64,000 bases of DNA from a virus: positions 1 through 64,000 of the IMG/VR virus record IMGVR_UViG_3300028920_000050; one strand, given 5' to 3'. Shown here piece after piece: positions 39,574 through 45,792 of this stretch; position 1 is the first letter of the stretch; every line of letters begins with the position of its first letter. The notes under the pieces were generated by a model. It made no database searches and was not told the DNA's origin. It saw nothing but the letters and a program-made list of their open reading frames with translations. The position numbers and the translations under genes were made by a program.

Positions 39574-39735
39574 TTATACCCTGTAAAGTCCGCTATCGGA
39601 ACAGGGTGACGGAATTTCAGGATCAAAAGCATCCCGGAGTATCCGTAGATGTTTTCTCCCTAGCCGTGTCCGCTTGCGGAGAGTATTAAGCTGATCTTGC
39701 TTCTTCTTTTTCTTTGGTTTCTTCTGCTTTTTCAT
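39574..39735 (-). CDS. Possible 53-aa very basic protein
   Basis: Frame from the ATG at 39735, with GAGGGGGC upstream, starting M-K-K-Q-K-K-P-K-K-K-K-K and continuing R-T-R-L-G-R-K-H-L-R-I-L. The 5' end overlaps 39686..40129 in another frame. Could be real or a by-product of the Lys-rich neighbour. Confidence 0.35.
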   Translation of the reverse strand: MKKQKKPKKKKKQDQLNTLRKRTRLGRKHLRILRDAFDPEIPSPCSDSGLYRV

Positions 39736-40129
39736 TGGAAGCCCCCTCAGCTTTTTTAGCTTTATCCTCAAGGCGCTTCTTTTTAGCGGCCTCAAGCTCA
39801 ACCTTTTTAGCTTCTTTCCGTTTGATAAGCTCGTCCTCTATGCGCTGAACAGTATCAACACTGTGATACTCTCCCGGTTTCCATAAAGGGTGCTCAACAT
39901 TACCGGTAATTCGGAGGTCCGTGGTGAGTTTACCGGCTGTATGGAACTCCTCAGTAAGAACTTTCTCAATGAGATCGAGCTTACCGACATAGATACGCTT
40001 GCGGATACCTGTAGTACCGCTGCCCTTGGTAAAGGCAATACGGACGGCAGGTTTACCGTAGTGGCTGACGTTTTGGATGTTGACATGAACACACTTGATG
40101 TTCATTTCTTCGATAATTTTATCTTTCAT
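39686..40129 (-). CDS. Hypothetical protein with Lys/Glu coiled-coil tail
   Basis: 147 aa. Beta-rich N-terminal domain (V-H-V-N-I-Q-N-V, V-R-I-A-F-T-K-G), then a charged helix (R-K-E-A-K-K-V-E-L-E-A-A-K-K-K-R). No family recognised. CAAGGAG precedes the ATG. Confidence 0.6.
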   Translation of the reverse strand: MKDKIIEEMNIKCVHVNIQNVSHYGKPAVRIAFTKGSGTTGIRKRIYVGKLDLIEKVLTEEFHTAGKLTTDLRITGNVEHPLWKPGEYHSVDTVQRIEDELIKRKEAKKVELEAAKKKRLEDKAKKAEGASNEKAEETKEKEEARSA

Positions 40130-40340
40130 CTTTTTTGTCTCCTTGTTTATTATTATAGTAACACTGTTGGTGGTGGACTATTAATTTGTCTACCTCATGT
40201 TCAGGTAACTTCCGTAGGGTAGTACCTGTATTGGAGTTCTTGTATTTCTTGCACCGTTTTAATGGACAATCTTTTTTAGGGGTGGGGCACTCTGTAAGGT
40301 AGGTCTTTATCATGTGCATAGATACAAGCATATCTATCAT
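40119..40340 (-). CDS. Small Cys-containing hypothetical protein
   Basis: 73 aa. C-P-T-P-K-K-D-C-P-L-K-R-C and a late H-H-Q-Q-C may bind a metal. GGGAG lies 7 bases before the ATG; overlaps both neighbours. Confidence 0.55.
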   Translation of the reverse strand: MIDMLVSMHMIKTYLTECPTPKKDCPLKRCKKYKNSNTGTTLRKLPEHEVDKLIVHHQQCYYNNKQGDKKDER

Positions 40341-40600
40341 CCCCTAACTCCCGCAAAGAAGGAATACACTTTAAACTTAAACTTCCGCCAAGTCATTTTC
40401 TTTTTCCAGTATGCGATCCTGTCAAGCACCTTTTTTTCAAGATCTTTATAATAGTCGATCTGCTCACAGCTGTCCGGACATGTCTTGCGGTCGGCGGACC
40501 GAAGGCGGAAGCCCTGGCAATTATTGCATATCGTATCACACGCTTCATTAAGAGCGTTGGACATCTTGACATGCAGGTCGTCATACTTTTTAGGTTTCAT
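40337..40600 (-). CDS. Hypothetical protein with Cys cluster
   Basis: 87 aa from the ATG at 40600 (TTGGAGTAATT). C-D-T-I-C-N-N-C and C-P-D-S-C-E suggest a metal site; the C-terminus is a basic helix. First gene after the 40.8 kb promoter and its 226-base leader. Confidence 0.6.
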   Translation of the reverse strand: MKPKKYDDLHVKMSNALNEACDTICNNCQGFRLRSADRKTCPDSCEQIDYYKDLEKKVLDRIAYWKKKMTWRKFKFKVYSFFAGVRG

Positions 40601-40617
40601 AATTACTCCAAAACAAA

Positions 40618-40661
40618 TGTGAGGAGACCTACAATACCTCAGCGTTACAGATCTCCTCACA
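40618..40661 (-). other. 10-bp leader hairpin
   Basis: TGTGAGGAGA pairs with TCTCCTCACA across a 24-base loop, ending just before TTGGAG of 40337..40600. Confidence 0.55.
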
Positions 40662-40832
40662 ATAATTAGCTAGATTATTTGCTTGTATAATAATTTGTTT
40701 TTATATTAGGTATTTTGTGTAGCTACCGCATAACACCCCCTTGCCTACTCTCAGGCGGTCCGGTTGTTTTTTGGTTGGCATACTTGCCGCTAAAGGTTTA
40801 AATATAAGGTTTGTGTTTCCACATGAAATACT

Positions 40833-40860
40833 ATTATACAATAAATGTAACATCTTACAA
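40833..40860 (-). promoter_or_regulatory. Sigma70-type promoter with operator in the spacer
   Basis: Minus strand: TTGTAA (40860-40855), 16-base spacer, perfect TATAAT (40838-40833). The variant operator GTAACATCTTAC (40846-40857) overlaps the -35 and spacer. It would drive 40337..40600 and the genes below. Confidence 0.72.
40846..40857. promoter_or_regulatory. Operator-like palindrome, variant
   Basis: GTAACATCTTAC, one change from the consensus, inside a promoter. A weaker two-mismatch copy, GTAAGACCCTAC, is at 40915-40926. Confidence 0.7.
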
Positions 40861-40964
40861 GTCCCCTCTATGTAACAGAGAAAAAAGAGCAGTTGTAATT
40901 AAGCAAAAATAAAAGTAAGACCCTACACCCTGAACTGCAGCTGGGAGGCCCCGCGATCCAGAAT

Positions 40965-40997
40965 GTAAGATCTTACAATTTATAATATTTGTGGCAA
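40965..40997 (-). promoter_or_regulatory. Promoter whose -10 is the operator
   Basis: Minus strand: TTGCCA (40997-40992), 16-base spacer, TAAGAT (40975-40970), which is the half-site of the exact operator GTAAGATCTTAC at 40965-40976. Confidence 0.6.
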
Positions 40998-41056
40998 GGC
41001 GCCACCACCCTTCCCTACTCTTTCTCCAAAATTTTATTTTAATACTTGCAGTAAAA

Positions 41057-41099
41057 ATCTGCGGGGACCGCCAACCTTGTCCAGGCGATCCCCACAGAT
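41057..41099 (-). terminator. Intrinsic terminator (minus strand)
   Basis: Arms 41057-41072 and 41084-41099 pair over 14 of 16 bases (ATCTG, GGGGA, CGCC blocks) with an 11-base loop, followed on the minus strand by ATTTTTAC. Confidence 0.75.
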
Positions 41100-41284
41100 G
41101 TTATTTACGTATACCGGATATAAAGGAAATTAAGACCGGACACACATAAACCAGTAAACAGTTATTTGCTAAAGCATAAGAGCTTTAAGCCGTAAATAAA
41201 AAACATAAATGTAAGTTCCCCCATAACAGAAATAAAAGAGATATTAAAACAAATAGTACAGGCCCATATTGATTAGGCCAAAAA

Positions 41285-41327
41285 AATACCCGGAAAGGAT
41301 TATTATTTTTAATCCCTTCCGGGTATT
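41285..41327 (-). terminator. Strong intrinsic terminator of the regulator gene
   Basis: AATACCCGGAAAGGATT pairs with AATCCCTTCCGGGTATT (16 of 17), 9-base loop, then TTTTTTTGG on the minus strand. It ends the transcript of 41388..42284. Confidence 0.9.
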
Positions 41328-41332
41328 GTAAT

Positions 41333-41344
41333 GTAAGATCTTAC
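41333..41344. promoter_or_regulatory. Operator-like palindrome, perfect copy (tandem 1)
   Basis: GTAAGATCTTAC between the regulator gene and its terminator, 22 bp from the next copy. Confidence 0.75.
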
Positions 41345-41354
41345 AATCGAAATT

Positions 41355-41366
41355 GTAAGATCTTAC
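41355..41366. promoter_or_regulatory. Operator-like palindrome, perfect copy (tandem 2)
   Basis: GTAAGATCTTAC. The 22-bp offset is about two helical turns, so both copies face the same side of the DNA. Confidence 0.75.
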
Positions 41367-41387
41367 ATTTAGCAGGAAATGAAATGA

Positions 41388-42284
41388 TTATTTTTTTAAC
41401 TTGCGGGTAATGGTGCGCTCATAATTTTCGGTAACCTTTTTGATATAATCAGTACAGGATTTTTCAACCTGTTTCAATTTATCTTTACCGATTTTGATCT
41501 TTAAAATGTCAGATACAATGTCAACAGCATTTTCAGCCAATAACATTTTACAGATCATTTCTTTTTGATCATTAGATTTTTTGTTTTCCTTTTTGATACT
41601 GTCTCGGTCAATTTGTTTTGACATTTCACTGATCATTTTTTCACGTTCTAAAATTGCATTGTGCTGTTTATCAATTTTTTCACGTTCTTTATTATCGGTG
41701 ATTTTTGCCGTATTTGGTAATAGATTTACTTCTTTTTTTGCCTGATCTATTCCGAGCTTGCAAATATACTTTTTATATTTGCTATCATCTTTTAAATTGC
41801 CGTTACCACTTGCAATATAGGTGATCAGCTTTTTGATGCTATCATCATTTAACTGATTTTTCTTGACCGTCTTTGCTAAGTTCATTAGAACCGAGTACGG
41901 TACATTTGTACCAAGTTCAATCTGAAAATTAGCAAAATACCCGGCTGAAATTAATTTCATTACTGCATTTTGTTTGACATGTAAACGGCTGAAATATTCT
42001 TTCCAGTATTCATCCACGACCGAAGATATTGACGGTTTTTTGGAATAATTGTCAGGATTTTTTTTATAATCTGTTAACTTTTCTGTCAACAGATCAGCAG
42101 TAAAATTATGTAACATGGCATGGTACACGATTTTACTTGCATTTTCATATTTTGACATGGTAATGATCTTTTTGAATTGATCATTACGATTGTTAACTAC
42201 CGTTAACATATTGCCCATGTCAATAGATGATTTAAAGATTTTGTCCGTGTCGGATTTTGATACGATTGTTTGATTTTTATTCAT
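41388..42284 (-). CDS. Candidate phage regulator, Lys/Asn-rich DNA-binding-like protein
   Basis: 298 aa, richer in Lys, Asn and Ile than its neighbours, so probably more A+T-rich. Residues 95-150 (W-K-E-Y-F-S-R-L-H-V-K-Q-N-A-V-M-K-L then Y-S-V-L-M-N-L-A-K) resemble the HTH-bearing part of plasmid/phage DNA-binding proteins of the DUF3102/Rep-associated type; the C-terminal half is coiled coil. It stands alone between two long control regions, with its own promoter (42399-42426), operators on both sides and a strong terminator. Autoregulation and control of the operator network are inferred. Confidence 0.65.
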   Translation of the reverse strand: MNKNQTIVSKSDTDKIFKSSIDMGNMLTVVNNRNDQFKKIITMSKYENASKIVYHAMLHNFTADLLTEKLTDYKKNPDNYSKKPSISSVVDEYWKEYFSRLHVKQNAVMKLISAGYFANFQIELGTNVPYSVLMNLAKTVKKNQLNDDSIKKLITYIASGNGNLKDDSKYKKYICKLGIDQAKKEVNLLPNTAKITDNKEREKIDKQHNAILEREKMISEMSKQIDRDSIKKENKKSNDQKEMICKMLLAENAVDIVSDILKIKIGKDKLKQVEKSCTDYIKKVTENYERTITRKLKK

Positions 42285-42318
42285 AATATTTTTCCTTTTA
42301 TTTTAATTTAGTTAAAAT

Positions 42319-42330
42319 GTAATATCTTAC
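42319..42330. promoter_or_regulatory. Operator-like palindrome, variant
   Basis: GTAATATCTTAC in the leader of the regulator gene, followed on the minus strand by the A-rich leader and AAAAGGAAA before the ATG. Confidence 0.7.
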
Positions 42331-42349
42331 ATTCTATATAAAAAATAAA

Positions 42350-42363
42350 ATGTAATATTACAT
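42350..42363. promoter_or_regulatory. Shortened operator-like palindrome
   Basis: ATGTAATATTACAT, 14-bp perfect palindrome with the same GTAA/TTAC arms but a 2-bp shorter centre. Confidence 0.5.
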
Positions 42364-42370
42364 TTTTACA

Positions 42371-42390
42371 GGATCACAACATGCTGATCC
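42371..42390 (-). other. Small hairpin in regulator leader
   Basis: GGATCA-N8-TGATCC just after the expected transcription start of the regulator promoter. Confidence 0.45.
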
Positions 42391-42398
42391 TATTCTTA

Positions 42399-42426
42399 AT
42401 TGTATCATGATTATAGTTTTTGTCAA
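42399..42426 (-). promoter_or_regulatory. Sigma70-type promoter of the regulator gene
   Basis: Minus strand: TTGACA (42426-42421), 16-base spacer ending TCATGA, TACAAT (42404-42399). Operators lie on both sides, at 42443 and 42350/42319. Confidence 0.78.
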
Positions 42427-42442
42427 GTTTAATTTTTATCAA

Positions 42443-42460
42443 TTTTGTAATATTACAAAA
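42443..42460. promoter_or_regulatory. Shortened operator-like palindrome upstream of -35
   Basis: TTTTGTAATATTACAAAA, an 18-bp perfect palindrome with GTAA/TTAC arms, 17 bp upstream of the -35. Confidence 0.5.
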
Positions 42461-42473
42461 ATCCGATACAGTA

Positions 42474-42539
42474 ACCCGGAACCGTGATCCCGGTACTGGA
42501 GATTGAAGGACACCCCCGACGCCGTCAGAGGGTCCGGGT
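42474..42539. ncRNA. Candidate structured RNA
   Basis: ACCCGGA (42474-42480) pairs with TCCGGGT (42533-42539); small inner hairpins (GAC-GCC-GTC and CCG...CGG) suggest a branched fold of about 66 bases. No family recognised and the strand is uncertain. Confidence 0.35.
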
Positions 42540-42642
42540 CCCTATGTACTTGAAGCTGAGAACTTTAAAGGATTTAGATTTTAAGTTAGCAATACATAAA
42601 CATATCCAACACACTTTAAAACACACTTTGCAGCACACTCTT

Positions 42643-42704
42643 ACTACTACTCTTATATAGGGTAATGTTAGAGGGCTTTCGGGCCTGGCTCCCGCCGGTT
42701 TTTA
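42643..42704. repeat. Degenerate 60-bp module, copy A
   Basis: Shares ACTACTCTTA, TGTTAG, GGGCC and CTCCCGCC-GTTTTTA blocks with copy B (42812-42872); more distant from copy C (43061-43124). Confidence 0.45.
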
Positions 42705-42811
42705 AAGCTGTATTATAGGAGCAAAAAATAATTCGGATCTTTGGAAATACAATATATAGCGTGCTTTGAACAATACCTGCTGCATAGAACGCACGTAATA
42801 CAGGATCTTTG

Positions 42812-42872
42812 TACTACTCTTACTATGTGTACTGTTAGTGTACTTGTTGGGCCGTTCTCCCGCCCGTTTTTA
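42812..42872. repeat. Degenerate 60-bp module, copy B
   Basis: TACTACTCTTA, TGTTAG, GGGCC, CTCCCGCCCGTTTTTA in the same order as copy A, 169 bp away. Confidence 0.45.
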
Positions 42873-42875
42873 GAT

Positions 42876-42954
42876 CTTGACACTTAAACAATAATACAAT
42901 GTAAGACCTTACATAATAGGTATGTATACCTATAAAGTATGTCTAAGTGTCAAG
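42876..42954. repeat. Inverted repeat flanking an operator and a second palindrome
   Basis: CTTGACACTTA (42876-42886) and TAAGTGTCAAG (42944-42954) face each other across an operator variant and ATAGGTAT-GT-ATACCTAT (42916-42933). Both arms contain TTGACA, but no good -10 lies 16-18 bp away. Confidence 0.55.
42901..42912. promoter_or_regulatory. Operator-like palindrome, variant
   Basis: GTAAGACCTTAC inside the inverted repeat. Confidence 0.65.
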
Positions 42955-43060
42955 TGTTGATCGCTGTCATGATGTGCTTAGAGATCCCGATTATATGCGT
43001 AATACCACTGTGATCATGTTAAATAATAGGGTAGATCTGCTGTGGATCTGAGGGCAATAC

Positions 43061-43124
43061 ACTACTACATAGGTCTCTATATAGGGGGCATGTAGAGGGG
43101 TTTACCCGTATTCCCCCGCCCTGG
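43061..43124. repeat. Degenerate 60-bp module, copy C
   Basis: ACTACTACAT, ATATAGGG, GAGGGG and CCCCCGCCC in the order of copy A, less similar and lacking the TTTTTA end. Confidence 0.35.
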
Positions 43125-43188
43125 CTACACAGAGGCTTTCTATGGGACGTTCTCAGGGAGGGTCTGCATATTGGGCCTACATACAGAA

Positions 43189-43230
43189 AAACCCTCTGTG
43201 CTGAAGCCGTATAAACAGCACAGAGGGTTT
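43189..43230 (-). terminator. Strong intrinsic terminator of the basic-protein cassette
   Basis: Perfect 15-bp stem AAACCCTCTGTGCTG/CAGCACAGAGGGTTT, 12-base loop, then TTTTTCTG on the minus strand, 38 bases below the stop of 43268..43669. Confidence 0.92.
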
Positions 43231-43267
43231 CATGAGTGTACCCATAATTAGGAGGAACTTAAATAGC

Positions 43268-43669
43268 CTATCTGCCACGCACCTGTCTTAGAAATATCTG
43301 GTTTCCCTGTGGATTACGTTTACCTATCCTTGGCTTACGCTTACCTGTAGATAAGAAGCTTTCACCAAACCACCCCTCCATTTTTTTGATATAGGCAGTT
43401 CGGCTTTTTATATGAAGCTTCTTTTTATACATGCTTATAGCAAGGTTGGCTTTCTGAGGATCTGTTAAATGCGGATTATAGTAGTACTCGTGTATTCCCT
43501 TGGTGTGTATACCAATATCCTTTCTCAGAGCTTTTACTTTTCCAAGTAACTTTGCTCTTTGATCCCCGCTTAATTTTGCACGTGCCCATCTGTGGGCTTT
43601 ATTTAGAACGTACTTTCTGCCCCGTATAAGCTTAGTCATTCCTACACGGAGCAACTGTTTTTTAGGCAT
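43268..43669 (-). CDS. R-W-E-R family small basic protein
   Basis: 133 aa, strongly basic, no membrane span. Near residues 8-29 it carries the shared motif G-M-T-K-L-I-R-G-R-K-Y-V-L-N-K-A-H-R-W-A. The rest is helical with Lys/Arg runs and a basic end. Last gene of the 47-43 kb cassette; no ribosome site, so probably coupled to 43675..44127. A virion-internal or nucleic-acid-binding role is inferred. Confidence 0.65.
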   Translation of the reverse strand: MPKKQLLRVGMTKLIRGRKYVLNKAHRWARAKLSGDQRAKLLGKVKALRKDIGIHTKGIHEYYYNPHLTDPQKANLAISMYKKKLHIKSRTAYIKKMEGWFGESFLSTGKRKPRIGKRNPQGNQIFLRQVRGR

Positions 43670-43674
43670 TAATA

Positions 43675-44127
43675 TTATGCTTTTCTTTTACGGACAGCTA
43701 TTCTGTGACCAAGACGATTAATTGCTATAGATCCCACAGTGAGAGTAGCCAATGCTGCAATTCCTTTTCCTGATGTCATCAAACCGGCAGATCTTCCTGC
43801 TATCCTCATACTTCTCTGTGCTTTCCTGTACATGGAAGCGCCTTTTATTAAACTGCCTCTTTTAAGCATCCGTTTGGCTTCACCACTCATACGTACTGCA
43901 CGTTTTAACTCAACATGGTGCATAATACGTGCTCCGCTTTCCACTGCCAAATGTGCTCCGCCAGTAATAGCACCAATAGCTCCAACACCTGCAGTTATCC
44001 CACCTGCAAGCTGTCGGCCCACACCAGCACGTTCCCATCTGGATGTTTTACCTAATTTATAGGTTCTTCCTTTTACTGTTTTGGTCATTCCATGTTGAAG
44101 CTTTCGTCTTTGTTTCATACGAGCCAT
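43675..44127 (-). CDS. R-W-E-R family protein with hydrophobic segments
   Basis: 150 aa. Motif H-G-M-T-K-T-V-K-G-R-T-Y-K-L-G-K-T-S-R-W then E-R, residues 12-33. Two weakly hydrophobic Gly/Ala-rich segments follow (L-A-G-G-I-T-A-G-V-G-A-I-G and I-A-A-L-A-T-L-T-V-G-S-I-A) and a basic end. It may insert into or lie on a membrane. AAGGAGGG precedes the ATG. Confidence 0.65.
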   Translation of the reverse strand: MARMKQRRKLQHGMTKTVKGRTYKLGKTSRWERAGVGRQLAGGITAGVGAIGAITGGAHLAVESGARIMHHVELKRAVRMSGEAKRMLKRGSLIKGASMYRKAQRSMRIAGRSAGLMTSGKGIAALATLTVGSIAINRLGHRIAVRKRKA

Positions 44128-44129
44128 AG

Positions 44130-44477
44130 TTAAGCCCTCCTTCTCTTTATTTTCTTTTTTTCTTTGATAACCATTATAAAACTGGCAATAGCACCAAGGC
44201 TTGTGGCTATCTGCTGTATATAATCAAATATCATTGATACTATTGACTTCTTCTCAGCTGTTGTATTGGTAACACGTGAGTCCCTTCTTGGGCGCCGAGT
44301 TGTCCGATCTGCGGTTGCAGGAGCAGATCTCCTGTATACAAATGTGGAGTTATCAGTTTTAGCTTGTATGGAGAAATTAACAAGTTTCCTTCTTATAAAT
44401 GAAAGTGCAGCAAGAACAATAAATACAATACAGACTGTTGTTAATACTTTTAATTTAATATCTTTTATTTTACGCAC
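44130..44477 (-). CDS. Two-span basic membrane protein
   Basis: 115 aa from a GTG with GAAGGAGGATAC upstream. Transmembrane segments V-L-T-T-V-C-I-V-F-I-V-L-A-A-L-S-F near 11-27 and I-A-T-S-L-G-A-I-A-S-F-I-M-V-I near 91-105; an Arg/Thr-rich loop between and R-R-R-A at the end. It lacks the R-W-E-R motif. Overlaps the gene above by 8 bases. Confidence 0.65.
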   Translation of the reverse strand: MRKIKDIKLKVLTTVCIVFIVLAALSFIRRKLVNFSIQAKTDNSTFVYRRSAPATADRTTRRPRRDSRVTNTTAEKKSIVSMIFDYIQQIATSLGAIASFIMVIKEKKKIKRRRA

Positions 44478-45012
44478 GTATCCTCCTTCTCCTCGGCCTT
44501 CTGTAATTGGAAGCAGTAAGGTGAGTAGCTATTCCACGTTTCCGCAGATTTTCCATTGTACTTGGTTTCGTATCAAAAGATATACGAGATCCAGGCTTTA
44601 AGTCTCTATTCATCTGTGCAGTAATTAGAGTATTTACTACACCGAGCCTTCTTTCAGAAGCAGCTCTCTCCCGCTTTCTTGCTGACATCTTAACCAAGAG
44701 TCCACTTACAAAAGCACCTGCACTTGTAGCAACTAAAGCCTTGTGTACTTTATAAGGTGCTTTCTTAAGTAACTTTGTTTTCTTACTGAGTGCTAAATAG
44801 CTGGCAGCTAGACCCAAACCAACCATACTCATGCGTTTTCCTAGACGGCCACGACTACTATAATCAAAACCTTCTATGTTCCTCTTACCTGTACGTTCCC
44901 ACCTATAGTTTTTATTCAGTTCATAGGTTATTCCGCTTACTGTTTTCTGTTGACCTATTTTAGCCTTTGCTTCTTTGGCATTTTTTCTGGCTCGTCTCTT
45001 GGTTGTTGGCAT
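44470..45012 (-). CDS. R-W-E-R family protein with hydrophobic segments
   Basis: 180 aa. Motif Q-K-T-V-S-G-I-T-Y-E-L-N-K-N-Y-R-W-E-R near 22-41. Hydrophobic stretches M-V-G-L-G-L-A-A-S-Y-L-A-L and A-L-V-A-T-S-A-G-A-F-V-S-G-L-L could be two spans. Very basic at both ends. Preceded by AAGGAGGAG and the 44-bp palindrome. Confidence 0.65.
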   Translation of the reverse strand: MPTTKRRARKNAKEAKAKIGQQKTVSGITYELNKNYRWERTGKRNIEGFDYSSRGRLGKRMSMVGLGLAASYLALSKKTKLLKKAPYKVHKALVATSAGAFVSGLLVKMSARKRERAASERRLGVVNTLITAQMNRDLKPGSRISFDTKPSTMENLRKRGIATHLTASNYRRPRRRRIRA

Positions 45013-45030
45013 GCACTCCTCCTTAAATTA

Positions 45031-45074
45031 AATGAAAGAGATAAATGTAAGAACTTACATTTATCTCTTTCATT
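45031..45074. promoter_or_regulatory. 44-bp palindrome built around an operator copy
   Basis: 21-bp perfect arms (45031-45051 and 45054-45074) around AA. The centre is the operator variant GTAAGAACTTAC (45046-45057). On RNA it would be a near-loopless hairpin just before the AAGGAGG of 44470..45012. Confidence 0.85.
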
Positions 45075-45097
45075 GTTCTGTCATTGTCGCAGTGACG

Positions 45098-45286
45098 TTA
45101 TGACATCTTGACAGGGCCGATACCGTTGTGTGCCTTCGGTGCAGGATACTTTCCTTTGTATTTGTCAATCTTATCTTTTGCACCGGGAGCCTTAGACGGA
45201 CCAATCCCATTACGGGCAAGCCCTGGCCGGCCAACCTGGTGTTTCGCACCTTTGTTCTTCGTGTTTTTTGGAAATGTTGCTGCCAT
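45098..45286 (-). CDS. Small protein with two N-G-I-G-P-x-K repeats
   Basis: 62 aa from the ATG at 45286 (AGGAGGAAAAC). Gly/Lys/Pro-rich with R-N-G-I-G-P-S-K and H-N-G-I-G-P-V-K. Unstructured and basic; no family recognised. Confidence 0.6.
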   Translation of the reverse strand: MAATFPKNTKNKGAKHQVGRPGLARNGIGPSKAPGAKDKIDKYKGKYPAPKAHNGIGPVKMS

Positions 45287-45314
45287 AGTTTTCCTCCTGT
45301 TTAATATATTAAAC

Positions 45315-45773
45315 CTATAGTAGTCCGAGTTCTTTTTGAACTCGTTTACGTACACGACCTAGAGCTTCCCTTGTACGTTTAGCCTCAGGTGTATTGACTG
45401 TACCATGTCGTTTGTGTGCCTCGTACACACTACTTAATTTCATATATCTTTTTCTTACTCCCGGATTTACTCGTCTAATCCCCTGCCTGAAAGATGACTT
45501 GGCCCTTACAGTAACTTTACGAGTAGACAATATAGCAAGTGTAATAAAACCAGCAGTAATAGCTGCACCCTTGGCATACGCTTTAAGCCTCATTCTTCTT
45601 CTGTATTTTTCATAACTTATGGTTGGACCGGAAAAATATGCAGACTCTTTTAGCGGAACCTTTATATAATCTCTTTCCCATCTTGAAGTACGACCAAGTT
45701 TATACCTCTTTCCTCTAACTGTTTTTGTAGCCCCTGGTCTTATACGTTTTTGATCATACTTCTTTCTTGCCAT
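45315..45773 (-). CDS. R-W-E-R family protein with one hydrophobic segment
   Basis: 152 aa. Motif P-G-A-T-K-T-V-R-G-K-R-Y-K-L-G-R-T-S-R-W then E-R near 12-33. Hydrophobic segment G-A-A-I-T-A-G-F-I-T-L-A-I-L near 70-83, then a basic helical region. Closest in motif to 43675..44127. Confidence 0.65.
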   Translation of the reverse strand: MARKKYDQKRIRPGATKTVRGKRYKLGRTSRWERDYIKVPLKESAYFSGPTISYEKYRRRMRLKAYAKGAAITAGFITLAILSTRKVTVRAKSSFRQGIRRVNPGVRKRYMKLSSVYEAHKRHGTVNTPEAKRTREALGRVRKRVQKELGLL

Positions 45774-45792
45774 AATGAAATCCAGATATTAA

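Larger units (their letters stand above)
40601..41387 (-). other. 787-bp non-coding control region I
   Basis: No gene seen. From 5' to 3' on the minus strand: tandem operators, an intrinsic terminator (41285-41327), a second terminator (41057-41099), a promoter whose -10 is the operator at 40965, a second promoter with an operator in its spacer (40833-40860), and a 10-bp hairpin (40618-40661) before the next gene. Confidence 0.7.
42285..43267 (-). other. 983-bp non-coding control region II
   Basis: No gene seen. It contains the regulator's promoter and operators, a structured element (42474-42539), three copies of a degenerate 60-bp module, an inverted repeat flanking an operator (42876-42954), and a terminator (43189-43230) for the cassette upstream. 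Confidence 0.7.

Noticed and set aside
42877-42900. Plus-strand promoter TTGACA...TACAAT
   Set aside because: The spacing is 12 bp, too short for sigma70, and there is no plus-strand gene downstream.
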